NCBI GenBank assembly: GCA_021788495.1
Contig: JAJYKQ010000025.1
Span: forward strand, 1 to 13,496
Length of the DNA: 13,496 nucleotides
Source of the DNA: a bacterium
GTDB taxonomy: Bacteria; SZUA-79; Acidulodesulfobacterales; Acidulodesulfobacteraceae
Direction of reading: 5' to 3'
The notes beneath the pieces are model-generated. The model made no database searches, was not told where the DNA came from, and saw nothing but the letters and a program-made list of their open reading frames with translations. The position numbers were made by a program, and so were the translations under genes. This document shows positions 12,309 to 13,496 of the stretch, one piece after another (position 1 is the stretch's first letter; the number at the start of each line of letters is the position of its first letter).

Positions 12309-12704
12309 ATGGCTAAAAAAAGCATTATACACGCGGTAGGCAAAAGAAAAACAGGTATTGCAAGGGCTTATTTTAAAGAAGGCGCCGGCAAAATAATTAT
12401 TAACGGAAGAGATTTCGAGCAATATTTTCCGCTTGAAAGCCACAGGGTTTCTGCAGTAAGACCTTTAGCTTTTTATTCTATAGAAAATAAGTTCGACGTA
12501 TATATAAACGTATCCGGCGGCGGATTAAGCGGCCAAGCCGGAGCGGTAAGACTGGCTCTCGCAAAAGCTATCCTTCTTGTAAATCCGGAATTAAAAGAAA
12601 CTCTTGCAAAAGCCTCTATGCTTACAAGGGATCCCAGGGTCAAAGAAAGAAAGAAATACGGACAGAAAGCGGCAAGAGCAAGATTCCAGTTCTCTAAGAG
12701 ATAA
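12309..12704 (+). CDS. rpsI: Ribosomal protein uS9
   Basis: The 131-residue protein contains the S9 features AVGKRKTGIARAYFKEGAGKIIING at the start, VSGGGLSGQAGAVRLALAKAI in the middle, and the basic tail DPRVKERKKYGQKAARARFQFSKR that reaches the ribosomal P-site; the final Lys-Arg is intact. It is a small-subunit protein. AAGGT lies 10 bp before the ATG. It is paired with rplM, and argC starts 20 bp after its stop. The order rplM-rpsI-argC is known from Geobacter-like bacteria and supports the taxonomic inference. Confidence 0.97.
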   Translation: MAKKSIIHAVGKRKTGIARAYFKEGAGKIIINGRDFEQYFPLESHRVSAVRPLAFYSIENKFDVYINVSGGGLSGQAGAVRLALAKAILLVNPELKETLAKASMLTRDPRVKERKKYGQKAARARFQFSKR

Positions 12705-12724
12705 TATAATCGTTATATCCATAA

Positions 12725-13496
12725 ATGATAAGAGTTTCGATTGTAGGGGCATCCGGTTACAGCGGCGTATATCTTATACGGGCGCTGTCGTCAAGACCGG
12801 ATGTTTCTATATCGGTAATTACTTCAAACAGTAATGCCGGTAAAAAACTTTCAGATTTTTTTCCGCTATTTGCAAAAACATTTCCTAAAAACAGTTTATT
12901 ATCCGAGATTAAATTTTCGCTTTTTGATGCAGCCTTAATAGGCGGGTCTTCGGATGCCGTATTTTTTTGTCTTCCGCACAACGAAAGTTCTAAACTTATA
13001 CCGGCTGTTTTAAAAAAAAACAAAGACGTTAAAATAATCGATATAGGAGCCGATTTCAGATTCGACGACGTATCGGTCTATGAGCGGAATTACGGCAGGC
13101 ATAACGCTCCGGAATTAAACGGCGGTTTCGTTTACGGTCTTTCCGACGTTTTTTACGATAAAATCAAAAATTCGCAATTTATCGCCAATCCCGGTTGTTA
13201 TCCGACGGGCGCTTTACTGCCGATATTGCCACTTGTTTTTAAAGGATGCGTCGATTTTTCGTTTCCGGTTATAATAGACTCTATGTCTGGGATTTCCGGC
13301 GCAGGCAGAGGCTTAAAACTGCAGAATCTTTTTTGCGAGATAGAAAATTCCGCAAAGGCCTATAACGTCTGGACGCACAGGCATCTGCCGGAAATTAAAG
13401 AAAAAATAGAAAAAGCCTGCAAACTTACGCCCGACGTTATATTTACTCCTCATGTTATTCCGGTTTCCAGAGGCATACTGACCACTGTATATTTAA
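12725..13496 (+). CDS. argC: N-acetyl-gamma-glutamyl-phosphate reductase, N-terminal part (partial)
   Basis: The open frame from ATG at 12725 runs out of the window after 257 codons; full ArgC is about 345 residues. It starts with the NADP-binding MIRVSIVGASGYSGVYLIRAL, has FFCLPHNESS, DIGADFRF, the catalytic Cys in ANPGCYPTGALLP (about residues 155-167), and the substrate-binding DSMSGISGAGRG. The His near NVWTHRHLPEI and TPHVIPVSRGILTT are also typical. It catalyses the third step of arginine synthesis: NADPH reduction of N-acetylglutamyl phosphate in the cytosol. The gene is 20 bp from rpsI and is probably read from the same transcript; no strong ribosome-binding site is seen (AATCGTTATATCCATAA). 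Reading frame is uninterrupted. Confidence 0.95.
   Translation, partial: MIRVSIVGASGYSGVYLIRALSSRPDVSISVITSNSNAGKKLSDFFPLFAKTFPKNSLLSEIKFSLFDAALIGGSSDAVFFCLPHNESSKLIPAVLKKNKDVKIIDIGADFRFDDVSVYERNYGRHNAPELNGGFVYGLSDVFYDKIKNSQFIANPGCYPTGALLPILPLVFKGCVDFSFPVIIDSMSGISGAGRGLKLQNLFCEIENSAKAYNVWTHRHLPEIKEKIEKACKLTPDVIFTPHVIPVSRGILTTVYL

Noticed and set aside
12604..12834. 76-codon + strand ORF bridging the end of rpsI and the start of argC
   Set aside because: It is out of frame with two well-conserved genes, and both have intact frames.

Overview
The window looks like a chromosomal piece of an AT-rich bacterium, probably from the old Deltaproteobacteria (Desulfobacterota-like). The reasons are the rplM-rpsI-argC gene order known from Geobacter-type genomes, abundant cytoplasmic Fe-S proteins, two sets of molybdenum/tungsten cofactor genes, and a CRP/HcpR-like operator. 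A plasma-membrane-type H+-ATPase fits, but does not prove, an acid-tolerant lifestyle such as that of the acid-mine Sva0485/Acidulodesulfobacterales group. The taxon is an inference; no rRNA is present.

Region 1 (1-4475, + strand) is a tight run of six genes: the end of a MoeA-like gene, a short divergent MoaA-like radical SAM protein, a 6-pyruvoyl-tetrahydropterin-synthase (PTPS) homologue of archaeal type, a MobA-like nucleotidyltransferase with an unassigned C-terminal domain, a four-cluster (16 Cys) ferredoxin subunit, and an FAD/NAD(P) oxidoreductase. This combines pterin-cofactor synthesis with an electron-transfer pair resembling AorA/AorC of tungsten aldehyde oxidoreductase, or the CooF/FNOR pair found near CO dehydrogenase. 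The catalytic subunit is not in the window and may lie upstream. This is the most unusual part of the window.

Region 2 (4476-7581) holds a 64-aa orphan ORF and, converging on it from the - strand, a type IIIA P-type H+-ATPase. A family of palindromic repeats centred on CAGAATTGAATTCTG abuts both ends of the ATPase gene: a 43-bp-period tandem array 3 bp past its stop codon, and a 45-bp near-perfect palindrome just upstream of its start. The upstream side also carries the first copy of a second repeat, an 87-bp hairpin element, in the presumed mobB leader.

Region 3 (7582-11670, + strand) contains mobB, a dusB-like tRNA-dihydrouridine synthase, an overlapping polyferredoxin, a consensus TGTGA-N6-TCACA operator with a promoter, a two-CBS-domain protein, and an HPP-family membrane protein. 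The second copy of the 87-bp hairpin follows. The CBS and HPP genes look like separate-gene versions of an architecture often found fused.

Region 4 (11671-13496, + strand) is conserved housekeeping: a strong promoter, rplM, rpsI and the first 257 codons of argC, which runs off the window.
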